64,000 nucleotides of DNA from Forficula auricularia (taxonomy: Eukaryota > Arthropoda > Insecta > Dermaptera > Forficulidae), in NCBI GenBank assembly GCA_024734495.1, contig JALMQS010000075.1, forward strand, positions 2,968,935-3,032,934, given 5' to 3'. Shown in pieces: positions 22,800 through 34,305 of the stretch (positions within the stretch are counted from its first letter, which is position 1; each line of letters opens with the position of its first letter). A model generated the notes under the pieces. The model had not been told where the DNA came from, searched no databases, and saw only the letters and a list, made by a program, of their open reading frames with translations. Position numbers and translations under genes: made by a program.

Positions 22800-24730
22800 T
22801 TTATAATGAAAAATTTTCATACATTTATTTTTGTGATTAATTTGATTAAAATTAAAATTTGCTGAAAATTGTATAATGGAAAATGGTATAATTTGTGTAG
22901 AAGTTCTAGCCTTTTTAAAAGCTCGGTCCATTTACTTCCATGGTAAAAGGACAATTTTCAATAATTTATTTCTCGGTAATGGGAGAGATGATCAACTTCA
23001 AATTTCGGGAATAAATATTTAAATACATCAATGATTTGATGGGTAAAAATTTGGAGAATTTTCTTATAAAAGTGATAAACAGTCCCGTTGAGTCTTGAAG
23101 AATCAAAAGCGAAAGTAAAAATTGCCAAATCACTAATAATAATATTTTTTCCCCACGAAGTTGTAAACTTTTCATCTTCATTTAGAATTTTATTATGAAA
23201 ACAATTTAATTTTTTTAGAAAATAATCTAATTATTTATGATAAAGTAGTGGAACGAAATGAGATGAAACAAAATAAATATATAGACAAACAATAAATAAT
23301 ATTAACATCTAATGTTATTTATTTGCATAAAACAATAATATATCATGTGTTTAATTTATTATAATTATCATTATTATTATTATTAGTTATATATGTTTAG
23401 AAAGGTTTAAGTGAAATAAATTACATTTATAGTATTAATTCTTATTAAAAATAAAAGAAGTAAAACAGGAAATTAGATTTTTCTCCCCTTTTCGCGAGTT
23501 TAATTGGATTAGTTTGAATAATCCTTGCTAGAAAACTTCCTAGTTATCTTATTGATGGCGACAACTTTTTTATTTTATTTTTTTCACAAAAAATATAAAA
23601 AAGGCATGAGAAATGAATTTTTAGGAAATCGAAATCTCATTTGAAAGGGGTTTTCAATTAGGAGTTAAATCTGGTCAACCAAATTTTTTTGTTATTGACA
23701 AACCGCGAGCGGTTATTTCGGGATGAATTCATTAAACTTTTTCGGAAACTTTCTCTTACTTATTTCTTCGCTTCCTTTCCAGATGATTTAGATAAACTGT
23801 AATGGAGATATTATGATAAAGTTTTATTTTTTTTATACTACATCGATAACCTTCCCTTAAGATTAAAATAAAAAATAAAAAAACAATTCTTCATAGATCG
23901 TAATTAGATTTTATTTCGAATCGCTTAAGTTTTAATGAAATCTTACTCCTCGATCTCTACCAGTGCTGGTTTGCTTTTCGTTTGAATTTATTTTTCCCCT
24001 TTTTTTTATTGACGTAGAATACGTCTTTGTCCGCGAGTAGGTATGGGTTGTAAATCGAGAAAAATCGATCGTTGTGCTGCACATAGTGCTTGAGCGCATT
24101 GTATAGTGTTCTTTTGACATTAATAAATTTAAAAATAACATAACATAAATATATATCTAACATACTCCAAAAATTAATTAAAAGTCTTCATCAAAAAAAT
24201 AAAAAAATAAAAGCTTTCTAAGATATTTTAACCTCCTTTAAATGACTATCTCCGTTGGAGCTTTTTTATTTATTCATTTATTTTTATGGGTAAATCAGGC
24301 AATAAACAGGCCCTTGGAAGATTTAAAAGCGGCGATAGAGCATCTTAAAAGACAACAACACTTTCCAAGATATCAGGTCTTGGTTGCATAAGGTTTACGA
24401 GCAGGATCTATCAGTATTATCAAGAGGAACTCGGGCATTTAAGTCCTCATATCTATAGGATCATTTCTTTATCTGTCTCAGGACGAACATGGGGTAAACT
24501 TGAAAGACTTCTGCACAGTTTCCAGATATGCATCTGGACTGTTATTTTTCAAGGGGAAGAAATTTTTTGGCCCCGAGACGCTGCCCACCAGAGACACCAG
24601 CCCGGAGGACCGAGATTCGAAGGCACGCCCTCTAAGCTAGTAACATTATAAAGTTATAACCTCTCGATAAAGCATAATGGTTGATTCTGAAGAATTTGCA
24701 GGATCAAAACATATTCGTACACCATATATA
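22800..24730. other. No gene seen
   Basis: A/T-rich sequence. Open frames at 22966-23181 and 23932-24163 have no recognisable domain and sit in low-complexity surroundings. A moderately GC-rich stretch at 24290-24650 shows no domain. Confidence 0.4.
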
Positions 24731-24736
24731 TATACT

Positions 24737-24880
24737 AACTCGTCTGGGTCAAAATATTTTGAAACACAGAATACATAGAAAAGGAATGGTACACGGGTAT
24801 ATATATATATATATATATATACCTGTGTACCAGCTTTCTATGTTTTCTGTGTTTCAAAATATTTTGACCCAGACAGTTGG
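24737..24880. mobile_element. Palindromic hairpin MITE
   Basis: The left arm GTCTGGGTCAAAATATTTTG (from 24742) and onwards is mirrored by CAAAATATTTTGACCCAGAC (to 24876). The arms are nearly 60 bases each, with few mismatches, around a TA-repeat loop (24799-24820). There is no coding capacity. Such perfect foldbacks are typical of MITEs and form a stable hairpin. Confidence 0.75.
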
Positions 24881-25066
24881 CCATAAGACAGAATCATTAA
24901 AGCAGGCACTTATTTAACGCATCTAAACACGTCCACACTTTGGTCAATCAGTATTAATATTATAAGAATAGATTAATTTTGGTATTTTGTTAAGGGAGAA
25001 TTAATGGTGTAGGTTCTAGGTGAAACATATTAATAAAATAAAAATAAATTTAAAAAATATAAATCC

Positions 25067-25233
25067 CTTGGTAGAATTCACAAATATGGTAAAAGACAAA
25101 ATGCTTATTAGCAAAACTCTTGTATTATATATTTCGGGTTACGAGCCAATCTTCAGGAGTTCACATAAGAAAACACTCTTTCACTCAGTTTTGCTAATAA
25201 GCATTTGTCTTTTATTTGGGAATCCTACCTAGA
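25067..25233. mobile_element. TIR MITE
   Basis: The left end GGTAGAATTCACAAATATGG continuing into AAAAGACAAAATGCTTATTA is mirrored on the right by TAATAAGCATTTGTCTTTTA and GGAATCCTACC. The inverted arms are about 45 bases, around a 70-base centre. No target duplication was clear. Confidence 0.65.
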
Positions 25234-25328
25234 AATTCATATTTTTAATTAAATTGTCTTTTTAAGAAAACTGATGGAATTTTTTCGAAAAATCAACTCA
25301 CTGGCGGAACCATATATATTGAAAAAAC

Positions 25329-25492
25329 CCCACAATTCTATAATAGTCACAATATATAAGATTTTAGTAAAATAATTTTATATTTCCATGTCAAAGGGGC
25401 ACCGGGGGGGGGGAGCTCCTCAGGCATGCAATATAAAAATGTTTTCTACTAAAATCTTAGATATTGTGACCATAGAATTGTGTTTTTTTTTT
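25329..25492. mobile_element. TIR MITE
   Basis: CACAATTCTATAATAGTCAC...AAGATTTTAGTAAAA on the left is mirrored by TTCTACTAAAATCTTAGATA...CATAGAATTGTG on the right. The arms are about 45 bases and the centre contains a G run near 25404-25414. No coding capacity. Confidence 0.65.
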
Positions 25493-25714
25493 TAATTTGA
25501 ATTTAAGGACGCGGCGACTACGAAGGCCATTAGCGTCAGCAGATTTATTCTCTTTGTGCCATTCTCGATGGATTTAAATTAATTTATATAAATGCAAAAA
25601 TCCCTATTGCTTTTAAAAATATGAATAAATTATCAAACCCTTCAGGGTCGAGCAATATTTTCTAAAAGCTACCCTGAATTTTAACCTCCTTCTATCGTTG
25701 TCCTATAAGGGGCA

Positions 25715-26002
25715 TTCCAACAAAACATGGCTTACATTCATTTGTTTATTACAATCCATACAATACAAAGCACTAGAGACTGGTAAAGAGACTTTCGTAA
25801 TAGGCTTAGACATTTCAAAGGCCTTCGATCAAGTCTGGTACAAAATCTTCTTGCCAAATTACCTACATTTGGACTCCCCCGAGGCTCTGCAAGTTGCTTG
25901 CGAGCTTTCTCTCAAACCGCTCTATTAAAGTCGAGGTTGACGGAATATCATCCTCGTCCTTTAATACTAATGCTGGAGTTCCTCAGGGCTCAGTCATCCA
26001 CA
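25715..26002 (+). pseudogene. Jockey-like reverse transcriptase fragment
   Basis: The plus strand encodes LDISKAFDQVWYKIFL (catalytic aspartate in the first RT motif). After a frameshift it reads LPTFGLPRGSASCLRAF, and after another, SSFNTNAGVPQGSV, the next conserved RT motif. Right after GVPQGSV the sequence jumps to a segment shared with 38150-38300, so the FADD part is missing. This is a frame-broken, internally deleted copy of a Jockey-like non-LTR element. Confidence 0.65.
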
Positions 26003-26141
26003 GATACCATCGACCAGTACCCAATCCCTAAATCTCCCCTTATCTTCACGTTACAAGGGTCCACCACGGACTACAGAGGTTGTACCTTCTTGGTGCAACT
26101 TCTTCTTGTATCAGTATCATTATAAAAAAAATACGGTGAAG
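26003..26141 (+). repeat. Non-LTR 3' tail repeat, copy 1
   Basis: The stretch from CACAGATACCATCGACC to TCAGTATCATTATAAAAAAA is clearly similar to 38158-38295, which ends in AAATAATAATAATAAATAAG. The A-rich and TAA-repeat ending fits a 3' tail of a non-LTR retrotransposon. Confidence 0.55.
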
Positions 26142-26334
26142 TCTGTTTTTAATTATTTAATGATGGACTTTAATGAATCACACTCGAAAATTTTCTCTTC
26201 ATTAAATGACCATATTTTAAATAATCCCCCAATGGAAAACCATATAGTATTACTAATTAAAAGTATTTCACAATATTATTTTAAAATAAGATTACACTAT
26301 ATAACAAAAAGAGTTATGTAGGCAAAGTAAATCG
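26142..26334. other. No gene seen
   Basis: A/T-rich sequence left of the satellite fragment. A frame at 26106-26321 has no domain. Confidence 0.35.
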
Positions 26335-26399
26335 AAAAGAATATTTTCTTACAATCGTACCTGATTTAAAAACTATATTTTAGTTATTTTTATAATATA
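26335..26399. repeat. Left part of a 105-bp satellite unit
   Basis: TTTCTTACAATCGTACCTGA through to TTTTTATAATATA matches the second half of the 105-base unit repeated at 31383-32862. The unit is interrupted here by the Helitron and resumes at 31383 with TATTTAAAAATTG, so that the two sides join into a normal unit. Confidence 0.85.
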
Positions 26400-26411
26400 C
26401 TAGCTGTGAGA

Positions 26412-26428
26412 GCCCGCCTTCGGCGGGC
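26412..26428 (-). other. Helitron 3' terminal hairpin
   Basis: GCCCGCC-TTC-GGCGGGC forms a perfect 7-base-pair stem close to the CTAG terminus on the minus strand. This is the usual termination signal of Helitron rolling-circle transfer. A second stem, CCAGGGG...CCCCTGG, lies at 26438-26457. Confidence 0.8.
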
Positions 26429-26556
26429 CCTTGCTGGCCAGGGGCTTTGCCCCCTGGACCCCCACGCAACTTGTTTATTGAAGTTTTATTAGTACTGTTA
26501 TTCTATAATAAAGTCTTGAATAGATATATTTGAAGATTCTATTTTACTGGCCCAAA

Positions 26557-27296
26557 TGTATATTGTTCTATTATGATTGTTGCTAAATTTGCTGGGGGGG
26601 GGGGCGCAAAAATATAAATTTTCTCTTAGCCCGGCCCTGTTTATACCTTTAACTTATATGTATACTATATACCTCTACATGTATATTGTTCTATTATGAT
26701 TGTTGCTAAATTAGCTGGGGGGGGGGGGGCGCAAAAATATAAATTTTCTCTTAGCCCGGCCCTGTTTATACCTTTAACTTATATGTATACTATATACCTC
26801 TACATGTATATTGTTCTATTATGATTGTTGCTAAATTTGCTGGGGGGGGGCGCAAAAATATAAATTTTCTCTTAGCCCGGCCCTGTTTATACCTTTAACT
26901 TATATGTATACTATATACCTCTACATGTATATTGTTCTATTATGATTGTTGCTAAATTTGCTGGGGGGGGGGCGCAAAAATATAAATTTTCTCTTAACCC
27001 GGCCCTGTTTATACCTTTAACTTATATGTATACTATATACCTCTACATGTATATTGTTCTATTATGATTGTTGCTAAATTTGCTGGGGGGGGGGCGCAAA
27101 AATATAAATTTTCTCTTAGCCCGGCCCTGTTTATACCTTTAACTTATATGTATACTATATACCTCTACATGTATATTGTTCTATTATGATTGTTGCTAAA
27201 TTTGCTGGGGGGGGCGCAAAAATATTTCATGCTTGTAGTAAAATTTTCTCTTAGCCCGGCCCTGTTTATACCTTTAACTTATATGTATACTATATT
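26557..27296. repeat. Six tandem copies of a 122-bp unit with G runs
   Basis: Units start at 26557, 26680, 26805, 26926, 27048 and 27170 with TGTATATTGTTCTATTATGA. Each carries a run of G (about 8-13) followed by CGCAAAAATA and then CTTAGCCCGGCCCTG. The last unit has a short insertion after CGCAAAAATA. The CAGGGCCGGG...GCGCCCC layout on the minus strand is like the terminus of some hAT elements, so the unit may derive from one. Confidence 0.85.
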
Positions 27297-27335
27297 GCTA
27301 TACATTTATAACGTGTGTCATTTTTTTATGAGTAA

Positions 27336-27658
27336 TCTCTCTATAAATATTTTCAAACTTTAAAAAAAAGAAAATGAAAAAAAAAATGCCAACTTCCTTT
27401 GTGAAGAGGGGTTCTTTGTTTGTCGGCCTGACCATTTTAACCTTTTTCATTATTTCATGACCCTTTTAGAGCTTTGAATAAAATTTATGGCATTTAAATA
27501 AAATTGAAAAATGAAATTAATTTTAAATTGATGAAACTATATCATCATCATCCTATAGACTGTGATAAATATGTGTTCAAAATTTCATCTCAATCGGATA
27601 AACGGTTTCGAAGTTCATTGGAACCAACCAACCAACGAACACAGATTGATTTTTATAT

Positions 27659-27691
<33 letters not shown>

Positions 27692-30600
27692 CTCTCTATG
27701 ATATTTTCAAACTTTAAAAAAAAAGAAAATGAAAAAAAAATGCTAACTTCCTTTGTGAAGAGGGGTTCTTTGTTTGTCGACCTGACCATTTTAACCTTTT
27801 TCATTATTTCATGACCCTTTTAGAGCTTTGAATAAAATTTATGGCCTTTAAATAAAATTCAAAAATGAAATTAATTTTAAATTGATGAAACTATATCATC
27901 ATCATCCTATAGACTGTGATAAATATGTGTTCAAAATTTCATCTCAATCGGATAAACGGTGTCGAAGTTCATTGAACCAACCAACCAACGAACACAGATT
28001 GATTTTTATATATATAGATATATATATATATATATCTCTCTATGATATTTTCAAACTTTAAAAAAAAAGAAAATGAAAAAAAAATGCTAACTTCCTTTGT
28101 GAAGAGGGGTTCTTTGTTTGTCGACCTGACCATTTTAACCTTTTTTCATTATTTCATGACCCTTTTAGAGCTTTGAATAAAATTTATGGCCTTTAAATAA
28201 AATTCAAAAATGAAATTAATTTTAAATTGATGAAACTATATCATCATCATCCTATAGACTGTGATAAATATGTGTTCAAAATTTCATCTCAATCGGATAA
28301 ACGGTGTCGAAGTTCATTGAACCAACCAACCAACGAACACAGATTGATTTTTATATATATAGATATCTCTCTATGATATTTTCAAACTTTAAAAAAAAAG
28401 AAAATGAAAAAAAAATGCTAACTTCCTTTGTGAAGAGGGGTTCTTTGTTTGTCGACCTGACCATTTTAACCTTTTTCATTATTTCATGACCCTTTTAGAG
28501 CTTTGAATAAAATTTATGGCCTTTAAATAAAATTCAAAAATGAAATTAATTTTAAATTGATGAAACTATATCATCATCATCCTATAGACTGTGATAAATA
28601 TGTGTTCAAAATTTCATCTCAATCGGATAAACGGTGTCGAAGTTCATTGAACCAACCAACCAACGAACACAGATTGATTTTTATATATATAGATATATAT
28701 ATCTCTCTATGATATTTTCAAACTTTAAAAAAAAGAAAATGAAAAAAAAATGCTAACTTCCTTTGTGAAGAGGGGTTCTTTGTTTGTCGACCTGACCATT
28801 TTAACCTTTTTCATTATTTCATGACCCTTTTAGAGCTTTGAATAAAATTTATGGCCTTTAAATAAAATTCAAAAATGAAATTAATTTTAAATTGATGAAA
28901 CTATATCATCATCATCCTATAGACTGTGATAAATATGTGTTCAAAATTTCATCTCAATCGGATAAACGGTGTCGAAGTTCATTGAACCAACCAACCAACG
29001 AACACAGATTGATTTTTATATATATAGATATCTCTCTATGATATTTTCAAACTTTAAAAAAAAAGAAAATGAAAAAAAAATGCTAACTTCCTTTGTGAAG
29101 AGGGGTTCTTTGTTTGTCGACCTGACCATTTTAACCTTTTTCATTATTTCATGACCCTTTTAGAGCTTTGAATAAAATTTATGGCCTTTAAATAAAATTC
29201 AAAAATGAAATTAATTTTAAATTGATGAAACTATATCATCATCATCCTATAGACTGTGATAAATATGTGTTCAAAATTTCATCTCAATCGGATAAACGGT
29301 GTCGAAGTTCATTGAACCAACCAACCAACGAACACAGATTGATTTTTATATATATAGATATATAATATATATATATATATATATATCTCTCTATGATATT
29401 TTCAAACTTTAAAAAAAAAGAAAATGAAAAAAAAATGCTAACTTCCTTTGTGAAGAGGGGTTCTTTGTTTGTCGACCTGACCATTTTAACCTTTTTCATT
29501 ATTTCATGACCCTTTTAGAGCTTTGAATAAAATTTATGGCCTTTAAATAAAATTCAAAAATGAAATTAATTTTAAATTGATGAAACTATATCATCATCAT
29601 CCTATAGACTGTGATAAATATGTGTTCAAAATTTCATCTCAATCGGATAAACGGTGTCGAAGTTCATTGAACCAACCAACCAACGAACACAGATTGATTT
29701 TTATATATATAGATATATATATATATATATCTCTCTATGATATTTTCAAACTTTAAAAAAAAAGAAAATGAAAAAAAATGCTAACTTCCTTTGTGAAGAG
29801 GGGTTCTTTGTTTGTCGACCTGACCATTTTAACCTTTTTCATTATTTCATGACCCTTTTAGAGCTTTGAATAAAATTTATGGCCTTTAAATAAAATTCAA
29901 AAATGAAATTAATTTTAAATTGATGAAACTATATCATCATCATCCTATAGACTGTGATAAATATGTGTTCAAAATTTCATCTCAATCGGATAAACGGTGT
30001 CGAAGTTCATTGAACCAACCAACCAACGAACACAGATTGATTTTTATATATATAGATATCTCTCTATGATATTTTCAAACTTTAAAAAAAAGAAAATGAA
30101 AAAAAAATGCTAACTTCCTTTGTGAAGAGGGGTTCTTTGTTTGTCGACCTGACCATTTTAACCTTTTTCATTATTTCATGACCCTTTTAGAGCTTTGAAT
30201 AAAATTTATGGCCTTTAAATAAAATTCAAAAATGAAATTAATTTTAAATTGATGAAACTATATCATCATCATCCTATAGACTGTGATAAATATGTGTTCA
30301 AAATTTCATCTCAATCGGATAAACGGTGTCGAAGTTCATTGAACCAACCAACCAACGAACACAGATTGATTTTTATATATATAGATATAATATATATCTC
30401 TCTATGATATTTTCAAACTTTAAAAAAAAAGAAAATGAAAAAAAAATGCTAACTTCCTTTGTGAAGAGGGGTTCTTTGTTTGTCGACCTGACCATTTTAA
30501 CCTTTTTCATTATTTCATGACCCTTTTAGAGCTTTGAATAAAATTTATGGCCTTTAAATAAAATTCAAAAATGAAATTAATTTTAAATTGATGAAACTAT

Positions 30601-31382
30601 ATCATCATCATCCTATAGACTGTGATAAATATGTGTTCAAAATTTCATCTCAATCGGATAAACGGTGTCGAAGTTCATTGAACCAACCAACCAACGAACA
30701 CAGATTGATTTTTATATATATAGATATCTCTCTATGATATTTTCAAACTTTAAAAAAAAAGAAAATGAAAAAAAAATGCTAACTTCCTTTGTGAAGAGGG
30801 GTTCTTTGTTTGTCGACCTGACCATTTTAACCTTTTTCATTATTTCATGACCCTTTTAGAGCTTTGAATAAAATTTATGGCCTTTAAATAAAATTCAAAA
30901 ATGAAATTAATTTTAAATTGATGAAACTATATCATCATCATCCTATAGACTGTGATAAATATGTGTTCAAAATTTCATCTCAATCGGATAAACGGTGTCG
31001 AAGTTCATTGAACCAACCAACCAACGAACACAGATTGATTTTTATATATATAGATATCTCTCTATGATATTTTCAAACTTTAAAAAAAAGAAAATGAAAA
31101 AAAATGCTAACTTCCTTTGTGAAGAGGGGTTCTTTGTTTGTCGACCTGACCATTTTAACCTTTTTCATTATTTCATGACCCTTTTAGAGCTTTGAATAAA
31201 ATTTATGGCCTTTAAATAAAATTCAAAAATGAAATTAATTTTAAATTGATGAAACTATATCATCATCATCCTATAGACTGTGATAAATATGTGTTCAAAA
31301 TTTCATCTCAATCGGATAAACGGTGTCGAAGTTCATTGAACCAACCAACCAACGAACACAGATTGATTTTTATATATATAGA
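27336..31382 (-). repeat. Twelve tandem copies of the Helitron 5' end
   Basis: The unit runs, on the minus strand, from TCTATATATATAAAAATCAA to ATCATAGAGAGATA. It repeats twelve times with a period of 328-358 bases. The length differences lie mostly in a TA run at the junctions, while the rest of each unit is almost invariant. The leftmost unit (27336-27690) is the most diverged. Small open frames seen once per unit have no domain. Confidence 0.9.
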
Positions 31383-32862
31383 TATTTAAAAATTGTTAAA
31401 AAACCCATTCATGTGTTTAATTGTTTTCGCTTTTTCTTACAATCGTACCTGATTTAAAAACTATATTTTAGTTATTTTTAAAATATATATTTAAAAATTG
31501 TTAAATAACCCATTCATGTGTTTAATTGTTTTCGCTTTTTCTTACAATTGTACCTGATTTAAAAACTATGTTTTAGCTATTTTTATAATATATATTTAAA
31601 AATTGTTAAATAACCCATTCAGGTGTTTAATTGTTTTCGCTTTTTCTTACAATTGTACCTGATTTAAAAACTATATTTTAGTTATTTTTATAGTATATAT
31701 TTAAAAATTGTTAAATAACCCATTCATGTGTTTAATTGTTTTCGCTTTTTCTTACAATTGTACCTGATTTAAAAACTATATTTTAGTTATTTTTATAATA
31801 TATATTTAAAAATTGTTAAATAACCCATTCATGTGTTTAATTGTTTTCGCTTTTTCTTACAATTGTACCTGATTTAAAAACTATATTTTAGTTATTTTTA
31901 TAATATATATTTAAAAATTGTTAAATAACCCATTCATGTGTTTAATTGTTTTCGCTTTTTCTTACAATTGTACCTGATTTAAAAACTATATTTTAGTTAT
32001 TTTTATAATATATATTTAAAAATTGTTAAATAACCCATTCATGTGTTTAATTGTTTTCGCTTTTTCTTACAATTGTACCTGATTTAAAAACTATATTTTA
32101 GTTATTTTTATAATATATATTTAAAAATTGTTAAATAACCCATTCATGTGTTTAATTGTTTTCGCTTTTTCTTACAATTGTACCTGATTTAAAAACTATA
32201 TTTTAGTTATTTTTATAATATATATTTAAAAATTGTTAAATAACCCATTCATGTGTTTAATTGTTTTCGCTTTTTCTTACAATTGTACCTGATTTAAAAA
32301 CTATATTTTAGTTATTTTTATAATATATATTTAAAAATTGTTAAATAACCCATTCATGTGTTTAATTGTTTTCGCTTTTTCTTACAATTGTACCTGATTT
32401 AAAAACTATATTTTAGTTATTTTTATAATATATATTTAAAAATTGTTAAATTACCCATTCATGTGTTTAATTGTTTTCGCTTTTTCTTACAATCGTACCT
32501 GATTTAAAAACTATATTTTTGTTATTTTTATAATATATATTTAAAAATTGTTAAATAACCCATTCATGTGTTTAATTGTTTTCACTTTTTCTTACAATTG
32601 TACCTGATTTAAAAACTATATTTTAGTTATTTTTATAGTATATATTTAAAAATTGTTAAATTACCCATTCATGTGTTTAATTGTTTTCGCTTTTTCTTAC
32701 AATCGTACCTGATTTAAAAACTATATTTTTAGTTATTTTTATAATATATATTTAAAAATTGTTAAATAACCCATTCATGTGTTTAATTGTTTTCGCTTTT
32801 TCTTACAATTGTACCTGATTTAAAAACTATATTTTTGGTATTTCTATAATATATATTTAAAT
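31383..32862. repeat. 105-bp satellite array, about 14 units
   Basis: Units begin TTAAAAATTGTTAAATAACC at 31491, 31596, 31701, 31806 and so on, with a strict 105-base period; one late unit has a 1-base insertion. Differences between units are few (for example CATG/CAGG, CAATTG/CAATCG). The array continues the unit broken by the Helitron at 26399/31383. Confidence 0.9.
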
Positions 32863-33659
32863 TTTTTTATTTGTTTTATAACTTAATTAATTCTTAATCT
32901 TTGAATTGTGTAAAAAACATTGGTTTAATAAATAAATAAAAATCATTTGCTCATCCACATAACTTTACAATACACATATTTCCTCCCTTATATTTAGTAT
33001 TTAATAAAAAAATGTTTAATCTTTTACGAAGGAACCCTCCCTTCAGTTTAGATTAGATTTCGAACCCTATTGTTCTACCCCCTTTTAGATTGTTCTTATA
33101 AAAAAAAATTCAGACAAAAGTTGTAGAGGTTAATTATCAGAATATTAGGCATCTGCAACCAAACTGGTATCAGGCATATTAACGTTGTCATGAATTTTTT
33201 AAGATTTCAATCACCCACCATTTCCACCCCTTTGGGGCTGAAGTCACCAAAAACTACTCCGTTCTTGTTTACATCAAGACTGAATTTAGTGCCAAATTTT
33301 ATTGCAATCGGTTGAATGTTGCGGCCTGCAGCGCACATACAAAATTGGGATACATACACACATATACATATACATAATAAACTTTTGAACGGAGGGTGGT
33401 TTTGGGGTCTAGGGACCATGATCGGAGAAACTATAATGGTATTTTCCGGAAGTTGCACATGAGAGTGAGCCCAATAGGTATATTTCTTCGAAATCTACCT
33501 AATAATGGGTACGAGTGCGCTCTTTGTTTTATCAAATTTTTACTGAAAGTAGCTATTTAAATTCATTGCAGATCTAAGAAATAACATTTTTGAATATTTA
33601 TTTATATATATATATGTTCTATTTAAGAACCTTTTTATTTAAAAATATATAGTTTAAAC
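32863..33659. other. No gene seen
   Basis: A/T-rich sequence. The part 33200-33460 (with TTTTATTGCAATCGGTTGAA and CACATATACATATACATAAT) resembles the tails of arthropod mobile elements but cannot be classified. Confidence 0.35.
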
Positions 33660-34132
33660 CAGCGATGTCCAACCCAAATTACTATTCGGGCCAAAATTTA
33701 GGAATATACAAGGTACTGGGCCGCCACTCACCTGAACAAAAAAATTTCAATTCTAGCGCACACTCAAGGGCGGATCCAGGAATTTTTTATGGGGGGGGGG
33801 GTGAATGTATATAAGGTGCCCGATTTATATAAGATCTACTTTTTATCTCGGAAGTGTGTCGCGATCGAATTGTCCAAGCGGGGGGGGGGGGGGTCAGAGA
33901 CGCCGCCCCACACACACACACACATATATACAACTTTATTTTAAATTTTTAAATTTTTTTTTTTACAAATTTTTTTGCCAGGCACGGGCATCTATGGGGG
34001 GGCGGTCGCCCCCTCCCCCCTGATCCGCCCTTGCGCACACTGCGCTCAAATGAATATTAATTTGTGCGATTTCCTTTTTTTGTTATCGGGCCGCACAAAA
34101 ATCGCAATCGGGCCGCCAGTTGGACATGGCTG
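33660..34132. mobile_element. hAT MITE carrying a second hAT-like MITE
   Basis: The element starts CAGCGATGTCCAACCC and ends GTTGGACATGGCTG, and both flanks carry the 8-base duplication GTTTAAAC (33652-33659, 34133-34140). Subterminal GGGCCGCC motifs occur at both ends. It encodes no transposase. A second element (33765-34033) is inserted inside it. Confidence 0.85.
33765..34033. mobile_element. Nested hAT-like MITE
   Basis: It starts CAAGGGCGGATCCAGG and ends CCTGATCCGCCCTTG, a near-perfect inverted pair. Both sides carry the 8-base duplication CGCACACT (33757-33764, 34034-34041). The inside has G and C runs and a CA repeat. It must be younger than the surrounding element. Confidence 0.85.
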
Positions 34133-34140
34133 GTTTAAAC

Positions 34141-34305
34141 TATATAAATATTAGCATTGCTCTTATGGGCATTCTTATTCTTACCAGCTACAAGATGGCG
34201 GCTGGTGACGTCAGGTGGAGACACTTTCTCGAGCTAGCCTTCCCTCCCTACCTCCCTGGATTTTTCAAAAGATGTTGGTGTGAGAAGAAATAATGTCCTA
34301 TTCTT
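34141..34305. other. No gene seen
   Basis: Mixed-composition sequence between the hAT element and the AAGGCCGGT-ended candidate. No feature was recognised. Confidence 0.3.

Larger units (their letters stand above)
26400..31382 (-). mobile_element. Non-autonomous Helitron with amplified 5' ends
   Basis: On the minus strand the element starts TCTATATATATAAAAATCAA (31382 downwards) and ends CTAG at 26400. A 17-base GC hairpin lies eight bases before that end. It sits between A and T of the host sequence. These are the defining marks of Helitrons, which move by rolling-circle replication. It is about 4.98 kb, encodes no Rep or helicase, and must rely on enzymes from another element. From 5' to 3' it holds twelve copies of its 5' end region (31382-27336), then six 122-base units (27296-26557), then a unique 3' end. 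Confidence 0.85.

Noticed and set aside
28304..31195. Recurrent 61-66 codon frames within the Helitron array
   Set aside because: Identical chance frames, one per repeat unit, spanning the TA junction; no domain.
27336..31382. Regular repeats considered as a CRISPR array
   Set aside because: Units are about 330 bases, directly abutting, without spacers, and carry Helitron 5' ends. The organism also appears to be a eukaryote.
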